Source: Solea solea (taxonomy: Eukaryota; Chordata; Actinopteri; Pleuronectiformes; Soleidae). Taken from it: a stretch of 64,000 nucleotides of DNA. The stretch covers positions 19,477,458 through 19,541,457 of the forward strand of contig NC_081146.1 of NCBI RefSeq assembly GCF_958295425.1, written 5' to 3'. This document shows, piece after piece, positions 10,501 through 23,188 of the stretch. The number at the start of each line of letters is the position of its first letter. The stretch's first letter is position 1. The position numbers and the translations under genes are program-made. The notes beneath the pieces were generated by a model. That model was not told the DNA's origin. It made no database searches and saw nothing but the letters and a program-made list of their open reading frames with translations.

Positions 10501-13500
10501 TACCCCTATTCTAGTAATACAAAGCTAAATGCAAATTGGTGAAGTATTCCTTTAACACACATGTAGTACTGCAGTGAATATTTACATTTATACCACAGCG
10601 TGTGTGTGTGTGTGTGTGTGTGTGTTCATCAGTGTGTATTTCCTGATGTGATGGCTAGAAAAAATACAGAATATTTTTGTTTCTACTTTTATTTCCTTTG
10701 ATTTAATTTTGACAGGACTTGTGGTTTATTCTTGTATCATATAAGATGCCCCCCCCCCCGCCTCTGTCCCCACAGTGACAGTATCCAGTACAGTCTGGAG
10801 GCCAGCATGTCGCTGCGGCCGGGAGAAGGACCCATGGCGTATCTGAACCGCGGCCAGTTCTACGCTATGACGCTGTCTCAGACCAACTCCAGCTCATCCC
10901 TACATCAGCCCAGAGGCAAAGTGCGGGTGAGTGGACTGATGCCATCACAGGGGCCTGGTGGGAGCCCATCCAGTAATGAGCAATGCACCTTGGGAGTCTC
11001 TGAGCTGCAGCGTGACAGTATTGTACAGGTGAGGGAGGGGAGAGTGTAGCAGTAGAGGTTAACATTTCTGTCATTAACTTATTAATGGGTAGCGCAAAAC
11101 CTTATCGCACTTTGTTCAGTGTTTAATGTTTTTTTTTTGATTTTGTTTTTTTAAATCCCGTTTTTTTGTTGTTGTCTTGTTTTGGCCTGATGACACTGTA
11201 AATCGCACTGCAGAGTGTTATCATGGTTGTTTTCGGGGAGGACAAGTGCAGAGATGAGCAGTTGAAGAATTGGAAATACTGGCACTCGCGTCAGCACACC
11301 GCAAAACAGAGAGTGCTTGATATTGGTAAGTTTTAAGTTTGTTAATGTTTGTTAAAGTGTCTCAGGCTTGTCTCACATCAGTTGGGTGGAATGTTTACAC
11401 CGTAAGCGAACACTGAGACTTTCTTACACCGTTCTTCATGAGCTGAAATGTTTTGGTGTATGTATTTTAATGTAACCTTTTCAACACATTTGTGGAAGCG
11501 TACTCTGCATTGCCGTAATTACGCGACGGCTTGTACTATGGGAAAAATTCCAACGGTTTCTGAAGCTAAGAATTTGAACTTCAACTTCCAACATGTGGTC
11601 ATTACGGTAATGTCACTCGCGCTGTTGCGGGAAGCCGGCGAATCAGCCTTTTTGTCACCAGAGCGGAGACAAACACTCCAACAAATGTTATTTTAAATAT
11701 GCTTTATGCTGTTCAAATTTCAGATTTAACACGCAAAATCTGGCGTTCGTGTACAATTTGAGTGTTTTTTTCCTCAATAAAGCTTTTTGTTTTTCTTCAT
11801 TTTAAATTGTTAATACACTATTTCAACACGCTCCAACAAGATATTGAAAGTTATTCTGGAAAACCGGGCAAAAGCACTTACTCACAGGAGACTTTCTGGC
11901 CCTTTTTATGGTTAAAATCAGCATAAAAGGTCCAGATGGACATTTTGAGGCTTAGGTGTTATAGGGTTGACTTGGATTTAAGCAGAAAACTCTTTGGATA
12001 AAGTCTCTGTTCATATTTTCAGACTGAAGTGACTCTTTTCAGGGCTGTGACAACAGACAATTCATCGCAAGTCAGATTATATGGTCCTAGATCAGGTATC
12101 ATTCGAGAGGGCGGTCACGTTCACATGCAGGAAACGGGCACCGTAAAAAAAGAAAGCACTCCGATTTTAATCAGATTTGAATAATGTGGCTGTCCTGCCT
12201 GCAAACCTCTCTTTTACAGTATATGACGTGGTTGACTGCACAGTCCAAATCTGAGAAGGCTGGAAGAGAAAGAATAATGGCATTCAGTATTAGGTCCTCA
12301 TGGAAACAGGCCTAGAATTCAGTACCAAGTATCAATAGATAATGCCCAGAACCGTGTCGGTAAAGAGACAGTAAAGCAGGTAGTAAACTCCAGGAATCCT
12401 CCAAGAGAATCCTGTCACATATCCTGAAGTGACAGCTCGCTGGATTTGAATAACTGTCAGTCCTCAAGTGGATTCTCACAGTGAGGAGCGAGCCAGTGGG
12501 CTGACATTTGCATAGATGTGAACAGAAGAAGTAGGTTGGGGCGTGGACTAAGGCCACATCCTGAATGATTACGAGACAAGCCTCAACCTGTGCGTTCACA
12601 CTTGGAGGAATGAGCCGAGTGATTTCAGGCTGACACACTCTCTCTCTTTCTCTGTCTGTCGAAAAACCCATGGCGGTTGGAAATGATCCGGCATAATTCT
12701 TTCAATCTCCCGTTTGTTTGTCAAAATTAATCTGTGAAAAGATTCCGTGTTATATTTGTAATGATACCTCCATCCATCCATCGTCAACCGCTGTATCCTC
12801 CACATGAGGGTCACAGGGGCTGCTGGTACCAATCCCAGCTGACATGGGGTAAAAGGTGGAGTCACACCCTGGACGGGTCACTGTCGATACCTATAGATTT
12901 AAATGATACTGATTATACAGAGAAACACAACTTCAAGTGTCAGAACAGTGGTGGAAATTAACAGGTACTAATATTCAAGTACTGTACAGAAGTACAGCTT
13001 TTAGGTATTTCAAATTTAACACATTTGAAGGAAATTAAATCAACTTGATAACTACAGTTTCTTCACTGCTACATTGGGAACACATTGTGAATATTTAAAA
13101 ATGTAATTAAATCTAATTAATGGGGCCCTGTGTCATATTGAATATTCATCACCAACTGTATTTAACACTGCATCACCCCGTATCAATGTAGTCAAACAGC
13201 TTCAGTACAAACTGTTTCCTCTGATCTCCACATGCAGCCGACTACAAGGAGAGCTTCAGCACCATCGGGAATGTGGAGGAAATTGCTTACAATGCTGTGT
13301 CTTTCACGTGGGACATCAGTGAAGAAGCCAAGGTAAAAAAACAACCACAACAAAACAAAAGAATAGAGCACTGTCCACCTCTCAAGCCTTTGTCCTCTTG
13401 GTTTGAGGTGGGTTTTTATTTGGATTTGCTTAAAATCTTAGTGAGAACACATCATTGATAGGCTGCATTCTTTTGCCCAGGGGTCTGCAAAGAGCCATTT

Positions 13501-16500
13501 TTGATCCATAAAATGAACATAACATCATGGTTTGTTGCATTTATGAAATCTAAAAAGTAGAAAACTTTTTTGTGTGTTTTGGATCATATATAGTTCATGC
13601 TTGAGAAAAGGATGCTGGCATAATTATGTGGCTCCAAAGACGGACAGGACTCTTAATGTGTACGTCCTTGTGTACAAATGACTTCATTTAAGCGCGGGGA
13701 ATGTCTCTCCACATTTCAAACACAAGTCTGTCTGGTTCTGGGATGTTTTCAATAACGCGTGTGACGCATATTTCAGGGGACGAAACATTAAACCACTGTC
13801 ATTTATTGCCTTGATCTGTAAAATATGAATCGAAGAAATAATGAAAGAAGATACAGGGAGCCACTGCAGAGGCGCTGGAGAGCCACAGGTTGCAGACCCC
13901 TGAAGGTTAAGACCCAGTTTTAAGGTTAGGATAAGGTGCTTGGACCTTATCCTAACCTTAAAACTGGGTCTTAACCTTGAAAAATCACTTTACACTTTAC
14001 AGTCCAGGCAAAGTGTCCCCACAAAGTTAGGTTATTACATTTTTTTCTGGACCTCACGAAGATATAAATACAAGTACGCACAAACACACAGAGATGGGAA
14101 GAGATTGTATGATTGTGTGGAGGTGTGTAGTGTAGGAGGCTCGTTTGTGCTTCAGGCCTTCCCAGCAATCAGCCCTCACCTCTGCAGGTCCAAACACGAC
14201 ACTGTTGATGCTTTTGTAGTGGGAAAATGATGGTTGAGCCATGGAGAGGAATCTTTACCGTTATCTGTCTCCGCCGACCTGTTGCTCAGGCTGTTGGTCT
14301 CGTTCGACAGGAACATTCATTGAGAATTAGTGCCGGATTAAATGCCTTGGGATTAAACAAAACATCACAGCTCACAGGAATATGTAGTATTGTTTACTAG
14401 CTTACACTTTATAGTTTGACATGTTTTCTTTAAAAAAAAAAAAAAAAATTCTCTACTAACCACACATCCACTCGGCTACTGTATTTAGAACTTGTGTGTT
14501 TCTGATAAAGTGAGGCAGAATATATGACCTCTGGCAATTGAATGTTTCAGTATTGAAGCCACACATGAGGTAACACTTCCTCAGCTGAAGTCATTTTACA
14601 CTTCTCCGAGCCCATATGTTCATTTATTCCTTCTGTCTGTAAATAAAAATATAAACACTGATAACAATGAAACATTTTTTCATTTTCAAATGAGCAAGTA
14701 GTGCTTTGATCTTGTACTTGTAAATGAAAATATTTCATTATACATTAGCGTGAACCTCACAAAATATCAGACCATTCTGATGTGGCATTCCAAAATAAAT
14801 TGACCTTTGTTGAATATAATTATAGGTCAATTCTGCAGTCTGTCGTAAAACAAAGTGGTGGTGGCTTTACTGCAGTATTTTAAATGTGTGTTCCCTTCTG
14901 CACTTCTACATACATACTTATGTGCTTTGTTTCCCAGGTCTTCATCTCAGTGAACTGTCTGAGCACAGACTTCTCCTCGCAGAAGGGCGTGAAGGGCATG
15001 CCTCTGATAATCCAGATCGACACCTACAGCTATAACAGCGGCAGCAGAAGACCCATCCACAGAGCCTTCTCTCAGATCAAGGTTTTCTGCGACAAGGTGA
15101 TGAAACGCTGCTCACACATCTCGCTCTCTGGTCTTTTGCCAACTTCGCGATTTCGCACCAATGATATTTGAACAAACTTGTACTAGAGCTTTTGTGCAAT
15201 CAAACTTGTTATTATCGTTATCCATGAATTTTCAAATGTACTGTTTTACAAAAAAAACCACACGATTATTTCTTGATTAAGATGTCAAATTATAGTTATT
15301 TACTTGCATTCCTGAACAGAAAAAATAGAGAAGCCCAGTGAGCCGGCTCAAATTTAGGTATAAAAAGGTGAATAAATTACAATAATATAATAAAATATTT
15401 ATGTTATCTCGTTTTTATGACAGGCGATCTAATAAATGTGTTAAGCATTGTAAATAGGTGGGAGCTTGAGAACCATGTGACCATGACTCTCTCTGTCTCA
15501 TCAACCCCCTTTATGTTTCTGCAGGGTGCCGAGCGTAAGCTTCGTGATGAGGAGAAGAAGCATCTCAGGAGGAGAGTAAAAGGTAAAACAAAAAACCAGA
15601 ACATACTCCTCCTTTTTTTAATTCAGGGTTCATTTAGTTGGCACTCTGCCGAGACAAGGTTACAAAGCACTTTCCAGGAAATAATGAGATTGAATGGAGC
15701 GGTGACGACTGCAGGTGTAATCAGACCTTGCCGTGACTGTACTTGGAGTGGTTACCTGGCAACAGATGCTGAGCTCTCTGTCTATCTGTCTATCTGTCCG
15801 TGTGTCTGGTCCAGGGAAAAATGGCAGCTCGGGGCCAGGCTCTCCTCTTAAGAAGACTGACGGCATGCTGTTCAAAACCATGACAGACCTGGACGCCCAG
15901 CCTGTCCTCTTCATTCCTGATGTCCACTTTGGAAACCTACAGAGAGCAGGACAGGTAAGAGACCAGCATCTAATATTAAGTAGGATATTTGCGATGATAT
16001 TTAATGGAATTTCAAAATAAAAGTGTTTGTTTTGATATGGGACGATAATTAGTTTACAACAAAAAAATATTTATGACGCAAATTAATCTGTAAATAAGAA
16101 AACTGACAGAAATCATAATAATTCCGACTTTATATCAGAATCAGAATCCTTTTATTATCCCGAAGGAAATTGTTTTGTTACTTCATATTCGGGGAAGGGC
16201 CACATGAAATTGATTTTGGGGGACCCCGAGTGAACCAAAGACCGTGGGTTTGAGACCTCTTCCCTAACCTTAACCATCACAGCTAAATTCAACCCTTAAA
16301 CCAGGTCTTGACCCCCAAAAAGCCCCTTTATAGAAGTGAGAACCAGCCAAAATGAACACCCTGGTTCAGTGTGATTCATTATTTTACTCATTTGCAGGTG
16401 TTTGCTTTAAACACAGAGGAGGTTGACAGAAATGGGTGAGTATCACACTGTTCACTTCACACCACTGCTGTTTTTCCTCTGAACGCACATGTTTCACTTG

Positions 16501-18091
16501 ACTGCGTCATGTGTGCAGCGGTGTAACCACTCTTTAGTCCATGTTCAGCAGACTGCAGGCACACCACCACAGCACCACCAGGCAGACTGGTCACACTGTG
16601 ACTTGCAAATGATTCAATAGTGTGTTCACTTGTGTTAAAAACAAACAAACAAATTATTTTCCAATTCAAATCAATCTTCAATTGAGCCCTAGCCCGATTT
16701 TAAACCTGACATTTTTTTGAACAAGTGGGCCGTTAATAACAAGGGCATAGGTATTTGGAGAAAGCCAGATTGACAGTATAAAAAAGGTTTAAACCGCTGG
16801 TTTATCTGTATCTATATCTGTGTGTCAGGAGTGTTACGGTGAAGAGGTTGTCATGTGTCGCCGAGGAAGATTTGTGTCCACCTCAGTCCAAGAAGTCCAA
16901 GTTAGAGTATGAGAGAAAAGGTTTGTTGCATTTGAGTAAAACATTGCGTCTTTATATTCTTCATATACATCTTTTAATCACAATAACCATACATCTGTTT
17001 TGTCTTGTTTCTCCATCAGTTCTTCTCTATGTGAGGAAGGAGTGTGATGAAGTGTTTGATGCCTTGATGCTGCAGAGCCCCACCCTCAAAGCACTGATGG
17101 AAGCAGTGAGTACTGACTGATTTGGCCACTCCTAATGTTTTTGCTTATTCTCTGATGGTTCATTTTGTTTTCTCAGCCCAATGATGGTCTTATTCACTTG
17201 TCTTTGGACCTCATGTTGAAAATGACAGCTTTATGCTTATAATACCTCAGAGGTTAATGCAATGCTTTTGTTCAATCCCTCAAATTAAAGCGAAGAGTCC
17301 ACACTTTAATCACAACATGATTGTTTCATTTCAAATTCATCGTGGTGGTGTACAGAAGCAAAATGGAAGTTTTAGCCGTTTTTGTCCAATCACTGTCGAG
17401 CTCACTGCAGTGAAAACAAAGCTATTCTATGTTGTCTCATAGAGAACACTTGAAGCTGAGCTTATAATGTGCTTATAATGCGGAGGCTTCCCTTGTTGTC
17501 TTAGAGCAATCACCACTGATGTACCTAACTGTATACACATATATATATAAATAAAGGTATAAACTTGTAGTACACTGTTAAGTACATGTAAAATACGCTG
17601 TTCTTCCACAGATCTCAGAGAAATATGCACTGCCTGTTGATAAGATGGCCAAAGTTTACCAGAAAAGCAAAAAAGGGTGAGTTGACTTCTTAATCATAGG
17701 TCGTTAGATTAGAATTATTAGATTATCTTTTTAATTAATTGATTCTAATGATTCAGTTACACCGAACCAACTGCTTTACAAGTCTCTAGTCACTAGTTTG
17801 TGTGCCGTGCCAGGACTGTGTAGTGGAAAAGCGCCATAAGTCGCCCTCTAGTGGCCGACAGTGACTTCTATCCTACTTCCCAGTCTTAACATTTTGTTTA
17901 CTTTCTACCAAGTTACAGAGCAGATGAGGTTTTGTTTGAATAATTTCATGTACTTCATTGTCGTCGTCATCATCAGGGTTCTGGTGAACATGGATGACAA
18001 CATCGTCCAGCACTATTCCAACGAGGACACCTTCACACTGTCCATCGAGAGCTCGGCCGACTCCTTACGTGTGACTCTGTCAGAGCTCTGA
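7530..18091 (+). CDS. grhl2: Grainyhead-like protein 2 (CP2-family transcription factor)
   Basis: Nuclear transcription factor of the grainyhead/CP2 family. It controls epithelial junction, tube and barrier genes by binding AACCGGTT-like sites as a dimer. Fifteen coding exons with GT-AG introns join in frame: 7530-7543, 8378-8564, 8643-9083, 9188-9246, 10776-10926, 11214-11325, 13238-13332, 14938-15096, 15525-15582, 15815-15954, 16398-16435, 16829-16920, 17020-17105, 17612-17676, 17977-18091. The product is 603 residues (human GRHL2 about 625). Residues 1-215 are the variable activation region, which contains the conserved block SEDEAW...LLYDYYK (26-67). The CP2 DNA-binding domain runs from about 240 to 470. 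The pair R410/R413 in [10 protein letters not shown] matches by spacing the DNA-contacting arginines of the family. The ubiquitin-like dimerisation region covers about 512-603. Grhl2 is preferred over grhl1 because of the KRLV..VP start, [26 protein letters not shown] and TLSEL end, and the ncald neighbour. The a or b paralogue is unresolved. Exon 2 has a weak donor (GTGTGG). Confidence 0.93.
7544..8377 (+). other. grhl2 intron 1
   Basis: Phase-2 intron after a coding exon of only 14 bases. It contains a reversed LINE-tail-like fragment at about 8039-8100. No gene is seen inside. Confidence 0.7.
9247..10775 (+). other. grhl2 intron 4 with repeats
   Basis: This intron holds an (AATG)n tract at about 9625-9653, a run of G at 9737-9746, the foldback element at 10139-10552 and a (GT)n tract at 10600-10626. 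It ends in a poly-C and pyrimidine tract before the acceptor at 10774-10775. Confidence 0.75.
10139..10552. mobile_element. Foldback MITE in grhl2 intron 4
   Basis: The two halves of this 414-bp block are inverted copies. The left arm from AAGGAATACTTCACC through GTATTACTACTGTAGAATAG and GTGCTTCCCAACCTCAG recurs, reverse-complemented, in the right arm up to GGTGAAGTATTCCTT. Similarity continues inward past GTGACACTTGGTCC to the centre near 10340-10360. No open frame is present. The long imperfect inverted repeats and short length are typical of a non-autonomous DNA element. No target-site duplication is obvious, so the superfamily is unknown. Confidence 0.8.
11326..13237 (+). other. grhl2 intron 6
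   Basis: An ordinary intron. A reversed copy of the GGATGG-tailed fish repeat occupies about 12768-12900. I see no other gene or RNA. Confidence 0.65.
13478..13902. mobile_element. hAT-like element in grhl2 intron 7
   Basis: It begins CAGGGGTCTGCAA and ends TTGCAGACCCCTG, an exact 13-bp terminal inverted repeat of the hAT kind apart from the outer context. The subterminal sequences AGAGCCAT and GTGGCTCT-like phrases also mirror each other loosely. It is 425 bp with no transposase frame. No target-site duplication is visible. The right-hand flank starts directly with the perfect hairpin at 13903-13978. Confidence 0.75.
13903..13978. repeat. Perfect 35-bp inverted repeat, 6-base loop
   Basis: The arm 13903-13937, starting AAGGTTAAGACCCAGTTTTA, is exactly complementary to 13944-13978. 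The spacer is GCTTGG. The arm sequence resembles the common fish repeat containing GGTTAAGACTTGGTTTAGG (see 57190-57240), so this is probably a local inverted duplication of repeat sequence. Confidence 0.95.
15097..15524 (+). other. grhl2 intron 8
   Basis: An AT-rich intron with no recognisable gene. The other short introns of the gene (15583-15814, 15955-16397, 16436-16828, 17106-17611 and 17677-17976) are also plain. Intron 10 carries a weak repeat fragment at 16250-16330. Confidence 0.6.
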
Positions 18092-18725
18092 CGTCATCGG
18101 CCGCAGCCGTGTGTAAAATAATTGTGAATATTAGCAGTATTTGACGACACCAACTGCCGGAGGACGCGTGGACCACACAACCTCAGGCACCAAGAAGACG
18201 GGTTGAATGTTGAAAATGTATGGATTTTTTGTGTGTGTGTGTTGTCTTTCTTGGATGATGATTACTTTGCGAGTCTTTTTTTTGGCTCATAGTATTCACT
18301 TCCTGACACAAGGTCACCTCAAAGCAGCCTGCTGTGGTTTTACTGGAGGAAGATGGAATATGACTCACTCAGAGCAGAGACGTCCGTCTGGTTCCTCCTT
18401 CATTCTTGTCGTTTCATCTTTCAGGAGCTTTTGATCAGATCCGCTCTTTCGCACTCTGTCGCTCAGCAGTTCAGGGTACAGTTACTTTTAAACTGGCGTT
18501 AAAACAGGTTAATCGTCTTTTTGTTGTCTCACGATCTTTAATTACACGTGGAGTCATGATGGGTAAATGGTTGCAGGATACTGCCAAGCTGTTGTGCTTC
18601 CACAGTGCCTTATCTCTGTTCCTGTTCACTGACAGCTGTCTTCACGCTTCATGCACAACAATGTACAATTGTATTTTTTGTTTTTTGTTTTTAAATGAGC
18701 CAATAAATATAGTTTTATGTATGTT
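18092..18725 (+). other. grhl2: grhl2 3' untranslated region
   Basis: Sequence from the TGA stop at 18089-18091 to the first good poly(A) signal, AATAAA at 18702-18707. Cleavage would fall near 18720-18730. It includes a short GT run at 18231-18242. Confidence 0.65.
18702..18707 (+). terminator. grhl2: grhl2 poly(A) signal
   Basis: Canonical AATAAA about 610 bases after the stop codon, in a T-rich setting. It is the first canonical hexamer seen downstream. Confidence 0.65.
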
Positions 18726-18729
18726 TTAA

Positions 18730-20880
18730 CATCAGTTTATTTGTGTTTAAGTTTAATCAGAACCTTTTGGTTTTTGCATCCAAGGTCAAATTTACAGCTA
18801 CTTCCTTGTCGGGTTTTTTTCATTTTTAAATGAAATGCTACGCTTGTAAATGATAAAAGCCCACACACAAAACAGTCATTAACATTAAAACTATTTTAAT
18901 ATTGACATGAATGCTGAAAACTGTTAATTAAGGATTGTTTGGGCATTATCAATAATTAATAATGAACTTGTAAAGTTGGGCATATACTGTGTGGTTATTT
19001 TTTCATGTACAACATGCGATTCCTCCCGATCCCAAAAAATATGTCGCATGAGTGAAGAAAATCAGCTTAAAATGGGGCCAAAGATCGCAGTGTCTGGAAA
19101 TCTTAAATCAAGTTACCTGTGAGAGAATCTGGCCAATGACAGGAGATGGACGGTTCAGTTAGCGCCCCCTACTGGTTGTTTCACTGCAACTCCTCCGCCT
19201 GCAGGTCCTTTCAGTGGAAAGACGGCAAATCCAGCGCCTGAAACGACTGCCTATGCTGCACAAATAGTACAAAAAAAACGAATAAAATAAGACAGTAAGA
19301 GAGAAGTGTAAGAGTGTAAAACTAGGGTACGTGAACCACCAGTGGTAAATCTTCCTCTGGTGGTACCAGGATATGTGATCAGAGTGGAGGTGAGGAAGTT
19401 TAACCGGAGTGTGTAGAAAAAGAAACAAAAAACAAAAAATAATAATTAATCACCTTATCTCTCGCTCCATCTTCATCTAAATTGTCGATACCAAAACTCA
19501 AACTGATGACTAATGAAATGTCTACAAACCAATATTATTCTGCTTTAATCATTTCCTATTCATATGCAGGAAGAAAAAGAGTAAATATTCACATTTAAGC
19601 AGCTGAAAAATCAATCAATCAATAATCAAAATAAAAAGAGTATTTTAGCAGCATAACTATTATTCTTTGCTTTTCTGTATTGCAGCTGAAATGGGTGATT
19701 TTTTTTATCACAATCAAGTAGACACCACATGAATGCTTGCACACAATAATTTGTAAATTTAATCTTTGCCTTTTTAAAGTTGATCCAAAAAAAAGAAAAA
19801 AAAAAAGAATCCTGTTTTCACAAAATACAGAACACCATACAAAACCTACAAAATGCAACAATTACAAACATTTTTGTTCAACAGATAACAATCGTATAGT
19901 ATAAATTTACACAATACTGTTTTTGTTTTTATTTGGCACAAGATGCTATTTTTTGTGTTTTTTTTAACAGAGATGTTTTTTTTAACCGACACAGCTTAAA
20001 AAAGAAAAGAAAAGAAGTCAATGCTAACGTTTCAGTAAAAGCGGCGCGTTGTGTATCATCAGTGTGAGTGCGGTGTAGTCATGATTCTCGGTGTGTTTGT
20101 CTTTTATTCTTCTCTTTACAAAATAACAGCAGTTACTTAATTAAAAAAAAACATTCAAATCTGCTCTACTTAGCAATCAATACAGTAAGTGACGCGGCTT
20201 TGCTGAGTCATGGTGAAGGACACAGCTGCACTCCCTGCTCCTGCTTCCTTTACACTATGTTTACATGGACTCCAATAATCTGATTACTGATCCCCCCCCC
20301 CCCCACACACACACACACAGTTTCTGTGCTCACTCCGCAGGTTACTACTGTTATTATCATTATTATAAATGATATTGTCAAATACAGGTACAGTGTGTAG
20401 AATTTAGCAGCATTTATTTAAAGTTGCATGTTGTGGCTGAAAATCCTCACCTCCTGCTTCTTCTCCTGGGTACTAAGTGTGACCAGGTTTGTCTCTGTGT
20501 GTTTACCCTGCGATGGACTGGTGACCCGTCCAGGCACGTGACCCTTCGCCCTGTGTCAGCTGGTTTTGGCTCCGGATCCCCGCGACCCTCATGCGGAGGA
20601 TAAAGCTGTAGACGATGAGTTCACCTAACTTACACACTGGACCTTTAAATAATAAAAAGGATAACTTGTTTGACAGTATTTAAATACAACTGGATTTGCT
20701 CCTGCTTTCTCTCTTCTCTTTCCACCTCTCCCCCCACCTCTACTCTGTCCCCCATTTTGTTTTTGGTTTGGTGCTATGCATATAAAAAGTGATTTGATTA
20801 TATTCCGTTTATGACGTTATGAGTTAACATCTACTGTGCACCCACTGCTGTGGGACCTCAAATTGGAAGCTATAATCTGA
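18730..20880. other. Intergenic region between convergent grhl2 and ncald
   Basis: No coding exon is recognised. There are T-rich and A-rich runs, a GCGCCCCCTACTGGT box at about 19160, a poly-C followed by (CA)n at 20291-20320 and a GGATAAAGCTGTAGACGATG repeat fragment at about 20490-20620. The reverse strand has AATAAA-like motifs that could serve long ncald transcripts. Confidence 0.5.
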
Positions 20881-20885
20881 TTAAG

Positions 20886-21300
20886 ACATATGTTGGCCAC
20901 TTTATTAGGTACACCTGCTCAAGTAAGACATGGTCAAGCTGCCGAGATTCAAACAGACCATAAGAATGAGGGGAGGAAAAAAAAAAAAGGTGATTTAAGC
21001 GACTTTGAACGTGAACTGATGTTGGTGCCAGACAAACAACTCTAATCTGTTAGGATTTTCATGCACAGCCATCTCAGTTTAGAGAGACAAGAGAGCGTGA
21101 GCGAGAAAATCCAGGGAGTTGCAGAAATGCCAGACTGGTTCAAGACGATAGAAAGACGACAAGGTATGAAGAAGACCATCTCTGGACACCTCAAACCTTG
21201 ATTCAAATGAGCTACAGCAGGCAGGGGGAAGACCACACACTGGACACTTCATTATGTAACACATGATACCCTAAAGAAGTGGCCAGTGAGTGTAAAAATG
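20886..21300 (+). mobile_element. Degenerate Tc1/mariner-like element
   Basis: The left end has GGCCACTTTATTAGGTACACC. The right end carries the inverse as GAAGTGGCCAGTGAGTGTA. Between them, the plus strand keeps remains of the N-terminal part of a Tc1-like transposase: KKGDLSDFER-type sequence is seen as GTGATTTAAGCGACTTTGAA, followed by MPDWFKTIERRQ. Stops and a large deletion remove the DDE catalytic domain. This repeat family is very common in teleosts. A solo end matching it lies at 5412-5440. Confidence 0.65.
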
Positions 21301-21450
21301 TCCATAAAATTACTAGATTTTCAGATCACGGTACTCTGTGTCTTCATCAGATTAATATCAGATGTTGTAGTCCATGTAAACACAGTGTCTTGCTGCAGTT
21401 GCAGAGTGGAGAAAGAAGGAGATGTGAGAACTTAATATTCTAAACTATCA

Positions 21451-21468
21451 ATATATATATGTGTATGT

Positions 21469-21533
<65 letters not shown>

Positions 21534-21536
21534 TAT
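21451..21536. repeat. (AT)n / (GT)n microsatellite
   Basis: ATATATAT, then TGTGTATG units, then about 46 bases of pure AT, ending in ATACACATATATATG. Confidence 0.9.
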
Positions 21537-23180
21537 GCCGTTTTGTTCAAAACACACTCAGGATTGAGACTTTTTTTGACCGAGCTCTGATTTAATGGCG
21601 TGTCTTCATATTGTCGGCGATCGTCATCAACCGCCGTCCACACTCGTCCCCTAACGCCGACGTTCTGGTTCTCATGACAACACACAGAGTTGAGCACACA
21701 GCTGGACACGAGCCAAGAACACACACATGCGCACGAGTCACATGCATATGTAATATTTAGTCTACAGACCGCTGTACCCAACTGTCCCGAAGACGGATTC
21801 AACATGCAGCATTTCAACACACCTGAAAGTGAAGACGTGTGTTTGTTCTTCACATGTAAAAAAAAAAAAAAAGCCTGCTTAATAAAAAAAAAAACGCATG
21901 CTTGATATCCCGCAACAGCTAAAATACACCGACAGGTTTTTCTTTTCATCTATTATTATTATCATTATTATTTCACATTTCTTATTAACTAAGCATTCTG
22001 GACAATGTGAATTTACAAATGACAGTTGCACTTTAAAATATCTACACTACTCAAAACACTTTTAAAAGACTAGTTTTTTTTTTTCCTAAAGGATCGAGGG
22101 GCAGGTGACACCGCATCTCTAAACCGCTCTGACACTTAACCAAACCAAACTACTGATGAGGGTGAATATGCATAGTCGCATAAATATGACATGTCATCGT
22201 CGTCGTCGTCATTCCAGCACAAAAATAACAAACAACCCAAGAATCTACCGAGTTTGCAAAAATACACAAACATGCGTACACATTCACACAGTAGAAAAAG
22301 AGAAAACTAGAAGCGGTACTCGTTCCGAGTGAAGTCCTCTCTGTAGATTAAATGATCGCACCTACAGTGCGACCTGTAACTACACAACATCATCTCTCTC
22401 CTGTCGTCTCATGCACACACTGTGTCTATGATACACGTTAGAGTGACAGAGGCTTGAGGTCGCCCCGGGAGCTGCGGCCTGCGAGGGCACAGCGAGCCAA
22501 GCAAAGACACGAGACTACAGTCTACACTGTGTATATATATATATACACACACACACATATATATACACAACATACTTTGGACCTTCTTTATACTCGGAAC
22601 ATGCCTATAGGAGAACTGAGGGGGTCCGTTACAATCAGTGGGGTGAGAAGAAAACCTGATGTGGGTTAGGGAAAGTCTTCATGTTCTGTCTCTGTGAGGG
22701 TTTGGAAGTTTTAATTAAACAGCTTGTGGTGGGGAAAAAAAGCTCCTGTGCCCGTCTTTGAAGACCTCAGTGCAAATTGAAAGGCCCGTCTTCTTCATCA
22801 TCATCATCATCATCAGCGTCATCATCCTTCATCATCAGTCTGCTCCGTGGTGGAGAGTAAAGGGCATTTAGAGTCACCTAAACAAGCACTGCAAAGAGGA
22901 TAAGGAGAGGATGGAGAGTCAGATCATGCTTGTTATTTCTTTATACCTCTAAAAGTCCAGTGTTTTTTACATTTTAGGATGGTTTACAGGCAGAAATTAA
23001 ATATGCGACTCATAAATATGTATATATTATGTAAGGTAGTGTATAACTCGCTTTAAGTAAGGGCTTTGCTTTGTGGAGGCCATGATCTTGCGTTGCCACG
23101 TTTTAACAGCAGCCTGGACAGACAAATCAGCCACAATGTGTAATTTTTTATTTTTTTTTACATTATGAAGCTGATTGACA
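21537..23180. other. Intergenic region downstream of ncald
   Basis: No gene is recognised. It holds short A-runs, a (CGT)n run at about 22198-22211, mixed TA/CA repeats at 22530-22568 and a (CAT)n tract at about 22795-22816. Part may belong to longer ncald 3' untranslated regions. Confidence 0.45.
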
Positions 23181-23182
23181 TC

Positions 23183-23188
23183 TTTATT
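23183..23188 (-). terminator. ncald: Candidate ncald poly(A) signal
   Basis: AATAAA on the minus strand in the context ACAATAAAGATG, about 630 bases after the ncald stop. Another AATAAA is at about 23566-23571. Which is used cannot be told from sequence alone. Confidence 0.4.

Noticed and set aside
7530..18091. Identification as grhl1
   Set aside because: The DNA-binding region is nearly the same in GRHL1 and GRHL2, but the N-terminal motifs, the region after the DNA-binding domain and the ncald neighbour fit grhl2 better.
21440..21949. 169-codon minus-strand open frame
   Set aside because: It owes its length to the AT microsatellite (YIYIYIY) and poly-A runs.
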